Positions 9,761-21,056 of a stretch of 48,853 nt of DNA are shown piece by piece. The notes below the pieces were generated by a model. That model was not told the origin of the DNA. It did no database searches and was given only the letters and a program-made list of their open reading frames with translations. The DNA lies in assembly GCA_902619495.1 (NCBI GenBank), contig CACNEM010000003.1:1-48853 (forward strand), written 5' to 3'. The position numbers were made by a program, and so were the translations under genes. The number at the start of each line of letters is the position of its first letter. Within the stretch, counting starts at the first letter, position 1. The stretch is from an uncultured Pelagibacteraceae bacterium (GTDB lineage: Bacteria; Pseudomonadota; Alphaproteobacteria; Pelagibacterales; Pelagibacteraceae).

Positions 9761-10974
9761 TATTTTACCTTTTCAAATACTAAAGTTGCATTAGTTCCAC
9801 CGAAACCAAAACTATTTGACATTATTGAATTCAAATTAACATTCTTTTCAACTTTTGTGACTATAGGATAATTTTTTGCTTCTTCATCTATATCATTAAT
9901 ATTGGCTGATGCTGCTATAAAATTATTTTTCATCATAATTAAACTATAAACGGCCTCATGTACCGACGTAGCTCCAAGAGAATGCCCTGCAAGAGATTTT
10001 GTTGAACTAATTTTTGGTTTATAGTCATTAAACACTTCACCTACTGCTTTCAATTCGGTTATATCTCCAACAGGTGTTGATGTACCATGTGTGTTAATAT
10101 AATCAATTTTATTTTTTGCTGTACTCAATGCCATCTTCATACATCTCACTGCTCCCTCCCCTGAAGGAGCGACCATATCATGTCCATCAGAGGTGGCACC
10201 ATAACCTGTTAGTTCAGCGTAAACTTTTGCGCCTCTCGATTTTGCATGCTCATACTCTTCTAAAACTAAAACTCCTCCACCACCTGAAATAACAAACCCA
10301 TCTCTAGTTTTATCGTATGGTCTCGACGCTTTTTCGGGAGTATCATTATATTTTGACGATAAAGCTGTCATTGCATCAAACATTGCTGTCATTGCAAAAT
10401 GAACTTCATCGCTTCCCCCTGCAAAAATAATTTTTTGTTTTCCTAGTTGAATTAATTCCATAGCATTTCCAATACAATGTCCACTAGTTGCACATGCAGA
10501 GCTAATTGTATAATTAACACCTTTAATTTTGAAAGGCACAGCAAGAGTTGCTGAAGCTGTACTAGACATTGTTCGAGGAACTACAAAAGGTCCCATTCTT
10601 TTTGGACTTTTTTCTCTAGTTTTATCCGCAGCTAATATAACATTTTCTATAGATGGACCACCCGAACCCATTATCATTCCAGTTGTAATATTGCTTACAT
10701 CTTTTTCTTCTAATCCTGAGTCTTTTACAGCCTCGTTCATTGAAATATAATTATAAGCTGACCCTGGCCCCATAAACCTGATAAACTTCCGATCGACATG
10801 ATCCTCTAATTTGATATTTGGCTTTCCATGAACATGACTTTTTAAATTGTACTCTTTGTACTCTTCAGAAAATGTAATTCCTGATTTCGCGTTAAGGAGT
10901 GACTTATAAACTTCATCTTGATTATTACCTAAACAAGAAACCACCCCTATTCCAGTGACTACAACTCTTTTCAT
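9760..10974 (-). CDS. fabB: Beta-ketoacyl-[acyl-carrier-protein] synthase I
   Basis: Condensing enzyme that elongates acyl-ACP and is needed for unsaturated fatty acids made through the FabA branch. At 404 aa it matches FabB (406 aa). The catalytic triad is visible: nucleophile Cys in [12 protein letters not shown], His in [11 protein letters not shown] and His in [12 protein letters not shown]. The N-terminus [16 protein letters not shown] and the C-terminal [14 protein letters not shown] are typical. Adjacency to fabA supports FabB over FabF. Its ATG overlaps the fabA stop by 4 bases (ATGA), implying translational coupling. Confidence 0.95.
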   Translation of the reverse strand: MKRVVVTGIGVVSCLGNNQDEVYKSLLNAKSGITFSEEYKEYNLKSHVHGKPNIKLEDHVDRKFIRFMGPGSAYNYISMNEAVKDSGLEEKDVSNITTGMIMGSGGPSIENVILAADKTREKSPKRMGPFVVPRTMSSTASATLAVPFKIKGVNYTISSACATSGHCIGNAMELIQLGKQKIIFAGGSDEVHFAMTAMFDAMTALSSKYNDTPEKASRPYDKTRDGFVISGGGGVLVLEEYEHAKSRGAKVYAELTGYGATSDGHDMVAPSGEGAVRCMKMALSTAKNKIDYINTHGTSTPVGDITELKAVGEVFNDYKPKISSTKSLAGHSLGATSVHEAVYSLIMMKNNFIAASANINDIDEEAKNYPIVTKVEKNVNLNSIMSNSFGFGGTNATLVFEKVK

Positions 10975-11474
10975 GATTTAAACAATCCCACTTTTAAATT
11001 TTCTGCCGTATAAATTATTTTACCATCGGCACTTAAAATACCATTTGCTAGTCCTACAGCAGTTCCTTCCTTTTTTAAAATTCTTTTCATATTGATTTCA
11101 TAGGTTGCCATTTTAATATTTTTTAAAACTTCTCCAGTAAATTTTACAGAATTTACACCTAAAGCTCTACCTTTTCCTGGCTCTCCTATCCAACCTAAAT
11201 AAAATCCAACTAATTGCCACATAGCATCCAATCCCAGACAACCTGGCATAACTGGGTCTTTTTTGAAATGACAGTCGAAAAACCATAAATTATCTTTAAT
11301 ATCTAATTCAGCTTTAATAAATCCTTTTTTAAACTCTCCTGTATCTTTTCTAATTTCTGTAATTCTATCAAACATTAACATTGGAGGTAATGGTAGTTTT
11401 GCGTTCCCTTCACCAAATAATTTTCCCTCTCCACACGAAATCAGTTCATCGTAATTGTAACAATTTTTTTGCAT
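10971..11474 (-). CDS. fabA: 3-hydroxydecanoyl-[acyl-carrier-protein] dehydratase/isomerase
   Basis: FabA dehydrates 3-hydroxydecanoyl-ACP and isomerises the product to the cis-3 form, the branch point to unsaturated fatty acids. The 167-aa protein matches the family (E. coli 172). The single hot-dog fold carries the catalytic His in [24 protein letters not shown], with the conserved Asp in CLGLDAMWQ. It is the first gene of the fabA-fabB-fabI run and lies back to back with irr across 92 bases. That neighbourhood is common in alphaproteobacteria. Confidence 0.95.
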   Translation of the reverse strand: MQKNCYNYDELISCGEGKLFGEGNAKLPLPPMLMFDRITEIRKDTGEFKKGFIKAELDIKDNLWFFDCHFKKDPVMPGCLGLDAMWQLVGFYLGWIGEPGKGRALGVNSVKFTGEVLKNIKMATYEINMKRILKKEGTAVGLANGILSADGKIIYTAENLKVGLFKS

Positions 11475-11520
11475 GATTTAGAAACTGTTTTACTTGATTT
11501 AGTTAAAGTTTCATATATAT

Positions 11521-11550
11521 TTGTGTTTTAGAATGATTTTAAAGTAGATA
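11521..11550 (+). promoter_or_regulatory. Likely irr promoter with Irr-box-like operator as its spacer
   Basis: TTGTGT (11521-11526) and TAGATA (11545-11550) are spaced by 18 bases. The 17 bases TTTAGAATGATTTTAAA (11527-11543) between them form an imperfect inverted repeat like the TTTAGAA...TTCTAAA iron control element bound by Irr in alphaproteobacteria. Binding there would block RNA polymerase directly, suggesting autoregulation of irr. The region also lies upstream of fabA on the other strand. The box match is by eye. Confidence 0.5.
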
Positions 11551-11566
11551 AAAAACTTGATAAAAC

Positions 11567-11974
11567 GTGAAAAAAATAGACATTTTAAAAAAATTAAGAT
11601 CATCAAAGTTAAGGCCAACTAAACAAAGAGTTGAAATTGCTAAATTTTTATTCGAAAGGGAAAAAACTTTTCATTTTACAGTCGAAAGTTTAAACAAACT
11701 TTTATTAAAAAAATCAATTTCCAAAATTGCACTAGCTACAATTTACAATACGGTTCACGCTTTTAAAGCGGCTGGACATTTAAGTGAGGTTGAAGTGAGA
11801 GGAAACAAAACATATTTTGATACAAATGTTTCAAACCATCATCACTTTTATGATAGTGAAAATTCAGAATTAATTGACATTGATGCGAATGAAATAGTTA
11901 TCCAAAAAATTCCTAAAGCACCTAATGGTAAAAAAATTAAGAATGTTGAGGTATTTATAAATTTGAAAAATTGA
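11567..11974 (+). CDS. irr: Irr-type iron/haem response regulator, Fur superfamily
   Basis: Irr is a DNA-binding repressor/activator that senses iron through haem status in alphaproteobacteria. The 135-aa protein has the N-terminal winged-helix domain of the Fur family (LRPTKQRVEIAKFLF, ATIYNTVHAFKAAGHL). It also has the HHH cluster (VSNHHHFYD) typical of Irr. I see no GCPC-type haem regulatory motif; only some Irr proteins have one. The start is GTG at 11567: an in-frame TAA sits at 11561-11563 and no ATG is available. It ends in TGA, showing that TGA is a working stop in this genome. Neighbours are fabA (divergent) and katG (46 bases downstream). Confidence 0.88.
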   Translation: MKKIDILKKLRSSKLRPTKQRVEIAKFLFEREKTFHFTVESLNKLLLKKSISKIALATIYNTVHAFKAAGHLSEVEVRGNKTYFDTNVSNHHHFYDSENSELIDIDANEIVIQKIPKAPNGKKIKNVEVFINLKN

Positions 11975-11995
11975 CAGTTTGTCGCTTGTTTTCAC

Positions 11996-14192
<2,197 letters not shown>

Positions 14193-14193
14193 T

Positions 14194-14835
14194 ATGGAAA
14201 TTGTAAAAACACAAAACTTAGAGAAATTGAATCAAAATATAAAAGATGATTTTTTCAAAGTTCCAAATTTAAAATTCGATATTGATAAATTAAAAGCTGA
14301 TTTAAATATTGTATTAAAAAAAAAGAAATTCAACACTCTTGGTATTAAAAATTTTGGAGCAATTTCAATAAATCAAATTCCAGGTGATAAAAATTCTACA
14401 GAGGGTCACAATGTAAGAGGTACGTACTGGACTATACCTGATGAAAAAGGCAAGGAAGTCGAAAGAGACAAAGCTATTGATGAGTCAAAATATACAGAAA
14501 TAGTCCCTGAGTTTAAAAACACATATTTTGAGGAAGTTTATAATACTTTGAAAAAACATTTTAAGCTCGGAAGAGTGAGAATATTGTTAAAGGAACCTAG
14601 ATCTACTCTAAGTTGGCACAGAGATCCAGAGCCAAGACTTCATATTCCAATCATAACCAACAAAGGTTGTAGGATGGTAATAGAGGATGTTTGTAAGCAT
14701 ATGCCAGCTGACGGATCAGCAACTATTACAAACAACACAAAATATCATAATTTCTTTAATGGCGGTGAACAAGATAGGATACATCTTGTAGCGTGTGTTT
14801 TAGAAAATCCGTTTAAAAATGGCAGAGTTCAATAA
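14194..14835 (+). CDS. Aspartyl/asparaginyl beta-hydroxylase-like 2-oxoglutarate/Fe(II) oxygenase
   Basis: The 213-aa protein has the pattern of a double-stranded beta-helix dioxygenase. A His-x-Asp pair occurs in LSWHRDP (His142, Asp144), followed by RLHIPI (Arg148, His150). A distal His185 (KYHNFFNGGEQ) comes next, then Arg195 in DRIHLV, which could bind 2-oxoglutarate. This layout fits the aspartyl/asparaginyl hydroxylase family. The substrate is unknown and cannot be read from sequence. The start is one base after katG and the end overlaps the next gene by 17 bases, so it is very probably co-expressed with catalase-peroxidase. The family call is moderately sure; any role in peroxide or iron stress is inference from context. 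Confidence 0.7.
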   Translation: MEIVKTQNLEKLNQNIKDDFFKVPNLKFDIDKLKADLNIVLKKKKFNTLGIKNFGAISINQIPGDKNSTEGHNVRGTYWTIPDEKGKEVERDKAIDESKYTEIVPEFKNTYFEEVYNTLKKHFKLGRVRILLKEPRSTLSWHRDPEPRLHIPIITNKGCRMVIEDVCKHMPADGSATITNNTKYHNFFNGGEQDRIHLVACVLENPFKNGRVQ

Positions 14836-15061
14836 AGGAATCTATCTTACTGTAAAAGACATTTATCAAAGCAACAAAGGATCTCTTTTACGAACCTTAA
14901 TCTACACCATTGGACATTTTTTAATTGCTATAACAGTTTTAATGCTAATATCCAATGTTTCATTCATGATTGCTTTAACTGATGCAATAGTTGAACCGAT
15001 TGCCAACGCTGTTTGGTACTTCGTGTTGGACAAAGTCTGGACAGCTAAGTATAAGAAATAG
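14819..15061 (+). CDS. DUF2061-like small membrane protein
   Basis: An 80-aa protein with two predicted membrane segments (LIYTIGHFLIAITVLMLI and a second around FMIALTDAIVEPIANAVWYF). It has the DUF2061-type layout: a short charged N-terminus with SLLRTL, and a C-terminal WYFVLDKVW motif. The family has no established function. It overlaps the oxygenase gene by 17 bases and ends one base before the convergent SH3-domain gene, so it is the last gene of the katG run. Confidence 0.7.
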   Translation: MAEFNKGIYLTVKDIYQSNKGSLLRTLIYTIGHFLIAITVLMLISNVSFMIALTDAIVEPIANAVWYFVLDKVWTAKYKK

Positions 15062-15062
15062 T

Positions 15063-15503
15063 TTATAATAGACCCCACAAAATAACTTTTTTAACCCAAC
15101 CTTTATATTTCTGCACACTTATCTTACACCAATCATCTTTGCATTTATGAATCTTGCATAATCTACCTTTTTTAAGAATAGCAAAAGGCTTGGAATAAAT
15201 AGAAGGTTTATTAAAAATTAATTGATCGTCTTCAATTGTGATTGCCGCTTTTTTTTTTGATAATTGTGAAATATGAATCCAACCAGTATTATTTTCATGA
15301 TCTCTTATTTTTCTAAAATTTTCAAATTTATCTTGAATTAAAACAGGTAAAAATTTTTTCTTGTAAAATAATTTGATTGGATATTCAAAAGAAGGACCTT
15401 GTCTCAAATTTACTTTATCATTTCGTAAAGTTAAAAAATATTCATCCGCATAGAGATTTTTAAAAACTAAAAAAAACAACAATATCAAAACTATTTTGTA
15501 CAT
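15063..15503 (-). CDS. Exported bacterial SH3-domain protein
   Basis: A 146-aa protein with a signal peptide (MYKIVLILLFFLVFKNLYA) followed by two SH3_4-like repeats. The first contains VNLRQGPSFEYPIKLF and GWIHISQL; the second contains the Cys-rich CKIHKCKDDWCKI and ends GWVKKVILWG. Such alphaproteobacterial proteins are thought to sit in the periplasm and perhaps bind cell wall or protein ligands, but the function is not known. The start overlaps the MoeB/ThiF-like gene by 13 bases, so it is the distal gene of the minus-strand run that begins near ubiE. Confidence 0.75.
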   Translation of the reverse strand: MYKIVLILLFFLVFKNLYADEYFLTLRNDKVNLRQGPSFEYPIKLFYKKKFLPVLIQDKFENFRKIRDHENNTGWIHISQLSKKKAAITIEDDQLIFNKPSIYSKPFAILKKGRLCKIHKCKDDWCKISVQKYKGWVKKVILWGLL

Positions 15504-16240
15504 TTATTTTTACAATTTGGATTATATAGTATTTTTACACTTCTAAAATTTGTGTTAATGGAATCAAATATAATCATTTGATTGCTTAAATCATTTTTAA
15601 AACCTAAAATTGTCTTCAGAACTTCATTTGCTTGCAAGCTACCTAATACTCCTGCCACAGGAGAAAAAATTCCCTCTGTTTCACAATTATTTTCTATTAT
15701 GGGTTTTTCAGGCATAAAACAACGATAACAGGATCCTTTTTTATTGAAATTAAATTTATACAAATGGCCAGCAAATTTGCTTATTGCAGCAGATATAAGA
15801 ATTTTTTTACTTAGTTTACAATAATCATTTATTAGATACCGAGTTTCATAATTGTCTGTTCCATCACAAATTATATCAAAATCTTTGATTATAGATTTTA
15901 TGTTATAAAAACTTATTTTTTTTTTAAAAGTTTTAATTTTGATTTTCTTATTAATTTTATTGATATATTTTTTCGCCTGATCTACTTTAAATTTACCAAC
16001 ATCTTTAGTAGCAAATATAGTTTGCCTATTTAAATTACTTAATTCTATTTTATCTTGATCTACTATCCCTAGAGTGCCTACTCCAGAAGCTGCTAGATAT
16101 GTAATTAATGGACAACCTAGTCCCCCAATCCCAATTATTAATACTTTAGATTTAAAAATTTTCTTTTGTCCTGAAATCCCTATTTTTTTTAAGATTATTT
16201 GTTTCTCGAATCTTTCAAAATATTTAGAGTCTAAATTCAT
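15491..16240 (-). CDS. HesA/MoeB/ThiF family adenylyltransferase
   Basis: An E1-like enzyme that adenylates the C-terminus of a small sulfur-carrier protein (MoaD or ThiS type) in molybdopterin or thiamine synthesis. The 249-aa protein has the Rossmann ATP-binding motif GIGGLGCPL and the NLNRQTIF arginine motif. A conserved DGTDNYETRY is present. Two Cys pairs for structural zinc occur, CYRCF and CKNKC near the C-terminus. It lacks the rhodanese domain of some MoeB proteins. Nothing nearby decides between MoeB and ThiF; no moaD or thiS is in the window. Confidence 0.85.
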   Translation of the reverse strand: MNLDSKYFERFEKQIILKKIGISGQKKIFKSKVLIIGIGGLGCPLITYLAASGVGTLGIVDQDKIELSNLNRQTIFATKDVGKFKVDQAKKYINKINKKIKIKTFKKKISFYNIKSIIKDFDIICDGTDNYETRYLINDYCKLSKKILISAAISKFAGHLYKFNFNKKGSCYRCFMPEKPIIENNCETEGIFSPVAGVLGSLQANEVLKTILGFKNDLSNQMIIFDSINTNFRSVKILYNPNCKNKCTK

Positions 16241-16243
16241 TTA

Positions 16244-16684
16244 TTATTTTGTTCCTGTAGACCCAAAACCACCAGATCCGCGATCGGTTTTTTCTAAGTC
16301 TTCAACTTCTTTAATTTTAGCCTTTTCTATAGGGCATAACACCATTTGAGCAATTCTTAATCCTTTCTCAACTTTAAATGTTTTATTACCTAAATTAATT
16401 AATATAACTTTAATTTCTCCTCTATAGTCTGCATCAATTGTTCCAGGAGTATTGAGAACTGAAATTTGATTTTTTGCTGCTAATCCCGATCTCGGCCTAA
16501 TTTGTATTTCATAATTGACAGGTATCGAAACTGATATTCCTGTTGGAATAATTGAAGACTCTCCAGGTTTAATATTGATTGTGGAGGTTATATCAGCTGC
16601 TAAGTCCATCCCTGAAGAACCTTCAGTTTCATATTTTGGTAAATTTATATTTTTTGATAGTCTTTTAATTAAAATTTCTATCAT
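16244..16684 (-). CDS. dut: Deoxyuridine 5'-triphosphate nucleotidohydrolase
   Basis: dUTPase converts dUTP to dUMP, keeping uracil out of DNA and supplying the thymidylate pathway. The 146-aa trimeric-type protein shows the five family motifs: GSSGMDLAADI, RPRSGLA, LNTPGTIDADYRGEI, GLRIAQMVLCPI and the C-terminal RGSGGFGSTG. I used the ATG at 16684; a TTG one codon earlier is possible but offers nothing. The gene overlaps the end of coaBC by 20 bases. dut next to coaBC is a common bacterial arrangement. Confidence 0.95.
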   Translation of the reverse strand: MIEILIKRLSKNINLPKYETEGSSGMDLAADITSTINIKPGESSIIPTGISVSIPVNYEIQIRPRSGLAAKNQISVLNTPGTIDADYRGEIKVILINLGNKTFKVEKGLRIAQMVLCPIEKAKIKEVEDLEKTDRGSGGFGSTGTK

Positions 16685-17894
16685 CAATTAATAGTTTATC
16701 CATAATGACTTCAGCAATTTTATTTGCTATGAAACTTTTTTTATTTTTTTTTATTATTTTAGTATTTCCATCACTATCGATAATTGAAACTTCATTATAG
16801 TCTGAATTAAATCCTTTGCCTTTTTTTGAGACATCATTCGCGATAATTAAATCACAATTTTTCTTTCTCATCTTCAATATTGAATTTTTATTAAGATTTT
16901 CTGTTTCAGCTGAGAAACCAACAACTATTCTTGGTCTGTGTCTATTATTTTTACTTAAAAATTCTAGGATATCTTTATTTTTCTTAAATTGAATAGATGT
17001 TAGATAACTTTGATCTTTTTTAAATTTATTTTTGTTTTTTTTAATTGGCTTAAAATCAGAAACAGCAGCTGAACAAACAGCAATGTCTACGGGCAGAGAT
17101 TTTTTAACTTCTGTAAACATTTCATCTGCAGTAACAATTTTTTTTGTTTTGATACTTTTTTGAGATATTAGTGAAGATGGCCCAATAATTAAAGTTGTCT
17201 CAATACCTAATTTATTAAGAGCTAAAGCTATTTCATAACCTTGTTTTCCGCTAGATTCATTAGAAATATATCTTACTGGATCGATATATTCTCGGGTTGG
17301 GCCAGCAGTTACGAGAGCTTTAAAGTTCTTATTTTTTACTAAATCCTTTTTATAAAAATAGTTTTCAATATAAGAATAGATTTGTCTTGGACTTGACATT
17401 TTACCTTCACCATACTCACCACACGCCATTTCTCCTTTTTCAGGGCCAATAAATAAATATCCATAATCTTTTAAAATTTTAACATTTTTTTGTGTAGCTT
17501 TATGTATCCACATCCTCACATTCATTGCTGGAACTAGTAAAATCTCTTTGTTAGAAGCTAAAATTACAGTTGTCGCCAAATCTTCAGCTTTTCCTAAGCT
17601 TAATTTTGTCATAAAATTAGCAGTGGTAGGCAAAACAACGATTAAGTCAGCCCATCTAGATAAGGATATATGATCAATTTCAGCCTCTGATTTTTTATCA
17701 AAAATATCTTCAAAAGTTTTGTTTTTGGTCAGAGTAGTTATAGATAATGGTGTTACAAATTCTTTGCCACTTTTTGTTAAGATTGTTTTAATTTCATTGT
17801 TATTTTTTTTTAATAACCTAATTAAATCTAAACACTTATAGGCAGCAATACCTCCCCCGATAATTATAAGTATTCTTTTATTTTTTACAGACAT
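16665..17894 (-). CDS. coaBC: Bifunctional phosphopantothenoylcysteine decarboxylase/synthetase
   Basis: Two consecutive coenzyme A steps: ligation of cysteine to 4'-phosphopantothenate (CoaB) and decarboxylation to 4'-phosphopantetheine (CoaC). The 409-aa protein has an N-terminal flavoprotein domain (GGGIAAYKCLDLIRLL, the PAMNVRMW motif and MACGEYGEGKM with its active-site Cys). A C-terminal synthetase domain follows (TAGPTREYIDPVRYISN, IVGFSAET-type segment and KNCDLIIANDVS). The length matches the fused bacterial enzyme. It is 6 bases downstream of ubiB in the same direction. Confidence 0.95.
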   Translation of the reverse strand: MSVKNKRILIIIGGGIAAYKCLDLIRLLKKNNNEIKTILTKSGKEFVTPLSITTLTKNKTFEDIFDKKSEAEIDHISLSRWADLIVVLPTTANFMTKLSLGKAEDLATTVILASNKEILLVPAMNVRMWIHKATQKNVKILKDYGYLFIGPEKGEMACGEYGEGKMSSPRQIYSYIENYFYKKDLVKNKNFKALVTAGPTREYIDPVRYISNESSGKQGYEIALALNKLGIETTLIIGPSSLISQKSIKTKKIVTADEMFTEVKKSLPVDIAVCSAAVSDFKPIKKNKNKFKKDQSYLTSIQFKKNKDILEFLSKNNRHRPRIVVGFSAETENLNKNSILKMRKKNCDLIIANDVSKKGKGFNSDYNEVSIIDSDGNTKIIKKNKKSFIANKIAEVIMDKLLIDDRNFN

Positions 17895-17900
17895 AATTAA

Positions 17901-19466
17901 TTAAAATACTAATAAAAAGACAATTACAATACCAAAAAAACTAATAACTATATTATTTTTAAAGTTCTTAATTTTAATTCTTTCAACTTCCAAATTTTTA
18001 TTACTTCCAATAGCTAAATTTAATTTACCTTCGGCCATCAATTTTAAAGCGTAATCAGCCCTATCCATTAATTCAGGTAAATCTGGTATCCTTTTTAAAA
18101 TTTCAGAAGATGTATTAAGAGCTTTATTGATAGTTGATTTGGGACCTTTTATATTTTGCAACCAATTTTCTAACACTGGTCTTGAGACTTCCCAAATATT
18201 AGTTTCTGGATAAAGTTTTCTTGCAACACCCTCAACAACAACCATTGTTTTCTGTAATAATAATAATGGTGGTTGAGTGGCCATGTTAAATTTTTCAGTT
18301 ATTTCGAATAACTGCGCAAGCAAATTTCCTCCAGATATATCTTTTATAGATTGACCAAAAATTGGTTCCCCTACTGATCTCAACGCTTGAGCAAACTCCT
18401 CTTTAGAAGCATCTTGTGGTACAAGTCCAGCTTGAAAATGAACTTCAGCCACTTTGACATAATCTCTTTGTATAAATCCGTACAAAATTTCTGCTAAAAA
18501 TTTACGATTACTTTTATCTAAACGACCCATTATTCCAAAGTCGACTGGTATTATATTTCCTTTTTTATCGACAAATAAATTACCCTGGTGCATATCCCCG
18601 TGAAAAAAACCATCTCTTACAGCCTGTTTTAAAAAAAATTGTATTAGATTTTCTGCTAATTTTTTTAAATCGACACCAAGTTCTTTTAGTTTTTGATGTT
18701 CTCTTATTGAAACACCTTCAACTTTGTCTAATGTTAAAATTTTTTTTGTAGTATAATTCCAATAAATTTGGGGTACATTAAATCCTAGATCGTCTTTTGT
18801 ATTCTCGTAAAGCTCATTAGCTGCTGCTGCTTCAAATCTTAAATCCATTTCTATATTTGTTATTTCTCTTAGGAGGTGAACTACTTCAATTAATTTAAGT
18901 CGTTTAGCTTTAGAAAAAGTATTTTCTACAATATAAGCAAAAAGCATTAAAGCATCTAGCTCTTCATTAAATAATCTTTCTATATCTGGTCTTAATATCT
19001 TAATAGCAACTTGTTTTTCTTGACCAGAATATTTTATTTTTGCAAAGTGTACTTGAGCGATTGAGGCCGCTGCAATAGGTTCTGAAATTTCTGTGATTTC
19101 TTTGAAAAAATTTTCTCCTATCTCATTTTTTATTATTTTTTTCGCATCATATAAATCAAACGCAGGAACTTTATCCTGAAGTTTTTCTAAACTTTTAGCT
19201 AATTCTTCTCCAATTATATCAGGTCTTGTAGCAAGAAATTGACCTAGTTTTATGAAAGTTGTACCCATACCTTGCAAGGCTACGCAAAGTTTTTCGCCTG
19301 GCTGAAGTTGTCGATTAATTAAACTAGTATTAGACCCTAATGAAATTAAATCAAAAAACAATTTAAGACTAGTTGGTAAAACATGAATTTCATTTATTGT
19401 ATCAATCGCACCTGAAGTTGAAAGTTTTCTAGCAATTTGAAATAATTTGAAAACTCTTTTAAACAT
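17901..19466 (-). CDS. ubiB: UbiB, atypical kinase/ATPase of ubiquinone synthesis
   Basis: UbiB is an ADCK/ABC1-family membrane-associated ATPase needed for ubiquinone production, probably in handling hydrophobic intermediates. The 521-aa protein shows the alanine-rich region (EPIAAASIAQVHFAKI), lysine in VAIKILRPDIE, HGDMHQGNLFVDKKGN and VDFGIMGRLD. It ends in a hydrophobic helix (IVISFFGIVIVFLLVF). I used the ATG at 19466, which shares a base with the ubiE stop (TAATG); a TTG four codons upstream is the alternative. The ubiE-ubiB-coaBC-dut order is typical of alphaproteobacteria and suggests coupled translation. Confidence 0.94.
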   Translation of the reverse strand: MFKRVFKLFQIARKLSTSGAIDTINEIHVLPTSLKLFFDLISLGSNTSLINRQLQPGEKLCVALQGMGTTFIKLGQFLATRPDIIGEELAKSLEKLQDKVPAFDLYDAKKIIKNEIGENFFKEITEISEPIAAASIAQVHFAKIKYSGQEKQVAIKILRPDIERLFNEELDALMLFAYIVENTFSKAKRLKLIEVVHLLREITNIEMDLRFEAAAANELYENTKDDLGFNVPQIYWNYTTKKILTLDKVEGVSIREHQKLKELGVDLKKLAENLIQFFLKQAVRDGFFHGDMHQGNLFVDKKGNIIPVDFGIMGRLDKSNRKFLAEILYGFIQRDYVKVAEVHFQAGLVPQDASKEEFAQALRSVGEPIFGQSIKDISGGNLLAQLFEITEKFNMATQPPLLLLQKTMVVVEGVARKLYPETNIWEVSRPVLENWLQNIKGPKSTINKALNTSSEILKRIPDLPELMDRADYALKLMAEGKLNLAIGSNKNLEVERIKIKNFKNNIVISFFGIVIVFLLVF

Positions 19467-20170
19467 TAAATTTTCCAACCTGAGTGTATTGCAGATATAC
19501 CATTTGATAAGGTTCTATATTCTACATTAGAAAAACCACTTTTTTTTAAAAATTCAGACAATTCCTTGGCATTGTAAAACCTTTCTATACTATCAATTAA
19601 GTATTTATATGGTTTGTTGTCACCAACTATTATCTTTCCAATATAGGGAATTGTTTTTGAGTACTGTTTATAAAAAAAATTTAAAATTTCGTTATCAATC
19701 TTGGAAAATTCTAAACACATAAATCGTCCACCTGGTTTTAAAACTCTAAAAGCTTCTTTTAAAGCAAAATTTATATTAGAAACATTTCGGATCCCATAAC
19801 TAATAGAATAATAATCAAAAGTATCGTCATGAACTGGAATTTTTTCTGCATGAGAATTTATCCATCTTACATTTCTATATTTACTTAATTTATTTTGTCC
19901 TTGTTTTAACATCTTAGTATTGGGTTCAACACAAACTATTTTAGAAGTATTTTTTGATTTCTTAATAAATAATTTAGCAATATCTCCTGTTCCGGATGCA
20001 ACATCAATAAGAGTTGTATTCGGTTGAGGATTCATCCAATCTATGAACTTATTTTTCCAAATACGATGTACACCTAATGACATAATATCATTCATAAGGT
20101 CGTATTTACTATGTACCTCTGAAAATACAGAATTGACTAATTTGCCTTTATCTTGAATATTTGTTTTCAT
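19466..20170 (-). CDS. ubiE: Ubiquinone/menaquinone C-methyltransferase UbiE
   Basis: SAM-dependent methyltransferase for the C-methylation step of ubiquinone synthesis. The 234-aa protein carries VFSEVHSKYDLMNDIMSLG near the N-terminus, the SAM-binding VASGTGDIAKLF motif, and the UbiE signature region (YSISYGIRNVSN, LKPGGRFMCLEFS). It heads the minus-strand run ubiE-ubiB-coaBC-dut. Only 11 bases separate its start from the divergent mutM, so its promoter must lie within mutM coding DNA or vice versa. Confidence 0.95.
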   Translation of the reverse strand: MKTNIQDKGKLVNSVFSEVHSKYDLMNDIMSLGVHRIWKNKFIDWMNPQPNTTLIDVASGTGDIAKLFIKKSKNTSKIVCVEPNTKMLKQGQNKLSKYRNVRWINSHAEKIPVHDDTFDYYSISYGIRNVSNINFALKEAFRVLKPGGRFMCLEFSKIDNEILNFFYKQYSKTIPYIGKIIVGDNKPYKYLIDSIERFYNAKELSEFLKKSGFSNVEYRTLSNGISAIHSGWKI

Positions 20171-20181
20171 ACAATAATTAT

Positions 20182-21051
20182 ATGCCAGAATTACCAGAAG
20201 TTGAAGTTGTTAAAAGGACTTTAGAGAGGAAAGTCCTGAATTTAATAATTAAAAAAGTAAAGATCAATGATGGCAATTTACGTTATAGGGTAAATAAATC
20301 AGATTTTTTAAAATTATCTGGAAAAAGAATAAAAAAAATTGAAAGAAAATCAAAATTTTTGATTTTTAAAATTGGAAAAAATATCATGATGCTTGTTCAT
20401 CTAGGTATGACTGGTAAATTTTTTTTTTCAAATACAAGAAATAAAAAATTTAAAACAAGTTTTTACTATAAACTCGATAACAGTAAAGATCAAAAGCATG
20501 ATAGAATAATATTTTACTTAGAAAAAAAACAAAAACTAATCTATAATGATATTAGAAAATTTGGATTTATCAAAGTTATTGATTTCGATAAATATAAAAA
20601 CAACTCTCATTTAAAACACCTAGGCCCAGAACCACTGGAGGAAGATTTTAATTTTAAATATTTTAAAAATTATATTTCTGGTAAGAACAGGAATGTAAAA
20701 AATGTTTTGATGGATCAAAAATGTATTTCAGGTTTAGGCAATATATATGTGAATGAAATTCTTTTTTGTTGTAGCATTAGACCAAGTAAAAAAGTAGTCA
20801 AGCTTACAAATAAGGAAATAGAAAAAATTATTTTTAATACTAAAAAAATCATTAAAAAATCAATAAAATTAGGGGGTTCTTCAATAAAAAATTTTTCTAG
20901 CAGCGATGGAAAAAAAGGTGCATTTCAACAAACTTTCAAAGTTTATGGTAGAAATGGAGAAAATTGTTCTAATGCAGATTGTAACACTATAATAACTAAA
21001 TTAACTATTTCAAATCGTTCTTCATTTTATTGCCCTAGATGTCAAAAATAA
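20182..21051 (+). CDS. mutM: Formamidopyrimidine-DNA glycosylase
   Basis: Base-excision repair glycosylase/AP lyase that removes 8-oxoguanine and ring-opened purines. The start is set by function: the family needs Pro2 exposed after Met removal, and the ATG at 20182 gives MPELPEVEVV. In-frame codons upstream would bury it. The 289-aa protein has Glu3, the conserved Lys in VHLGMTGKFFF, the helix-two-turn-helix region (LMDQKCISGLGNIYVNEILF), and a C-terminal zinc finger (Cys pair in CSNADC and CPRC). mutM-rpsT-dnaA is a familiar alphaproteobacterial order. Confidence 0.95.
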   Translation: MPELPEVEVVKRTLERKVLNLIIKKVKINDGNLRYRVNKSDFLKLSGKRIKKIERKSKFLIFKIGKNIMMLVHLGMTGKFFFSNTRNKKFKTSFYYKLDNSKDQKHDRIIFYLEKKQKLIYNDIRKFGFIKVIDFDKYKNNSHLKHLGPEPLEEDFNFKYFKNYISGKNRNVKNVLMDQKCISGLGNIYVNEILFCCSIRPSKKVVKLTNKEIEKIIFNTKKIIKKSIKLGGSSIKNFSSSDGKKGAFQQTFKVYGRNGENCSNADCNTIITKLTISNRSSFYCPRCQK

Positions 21052-21056
21052 TAAAG

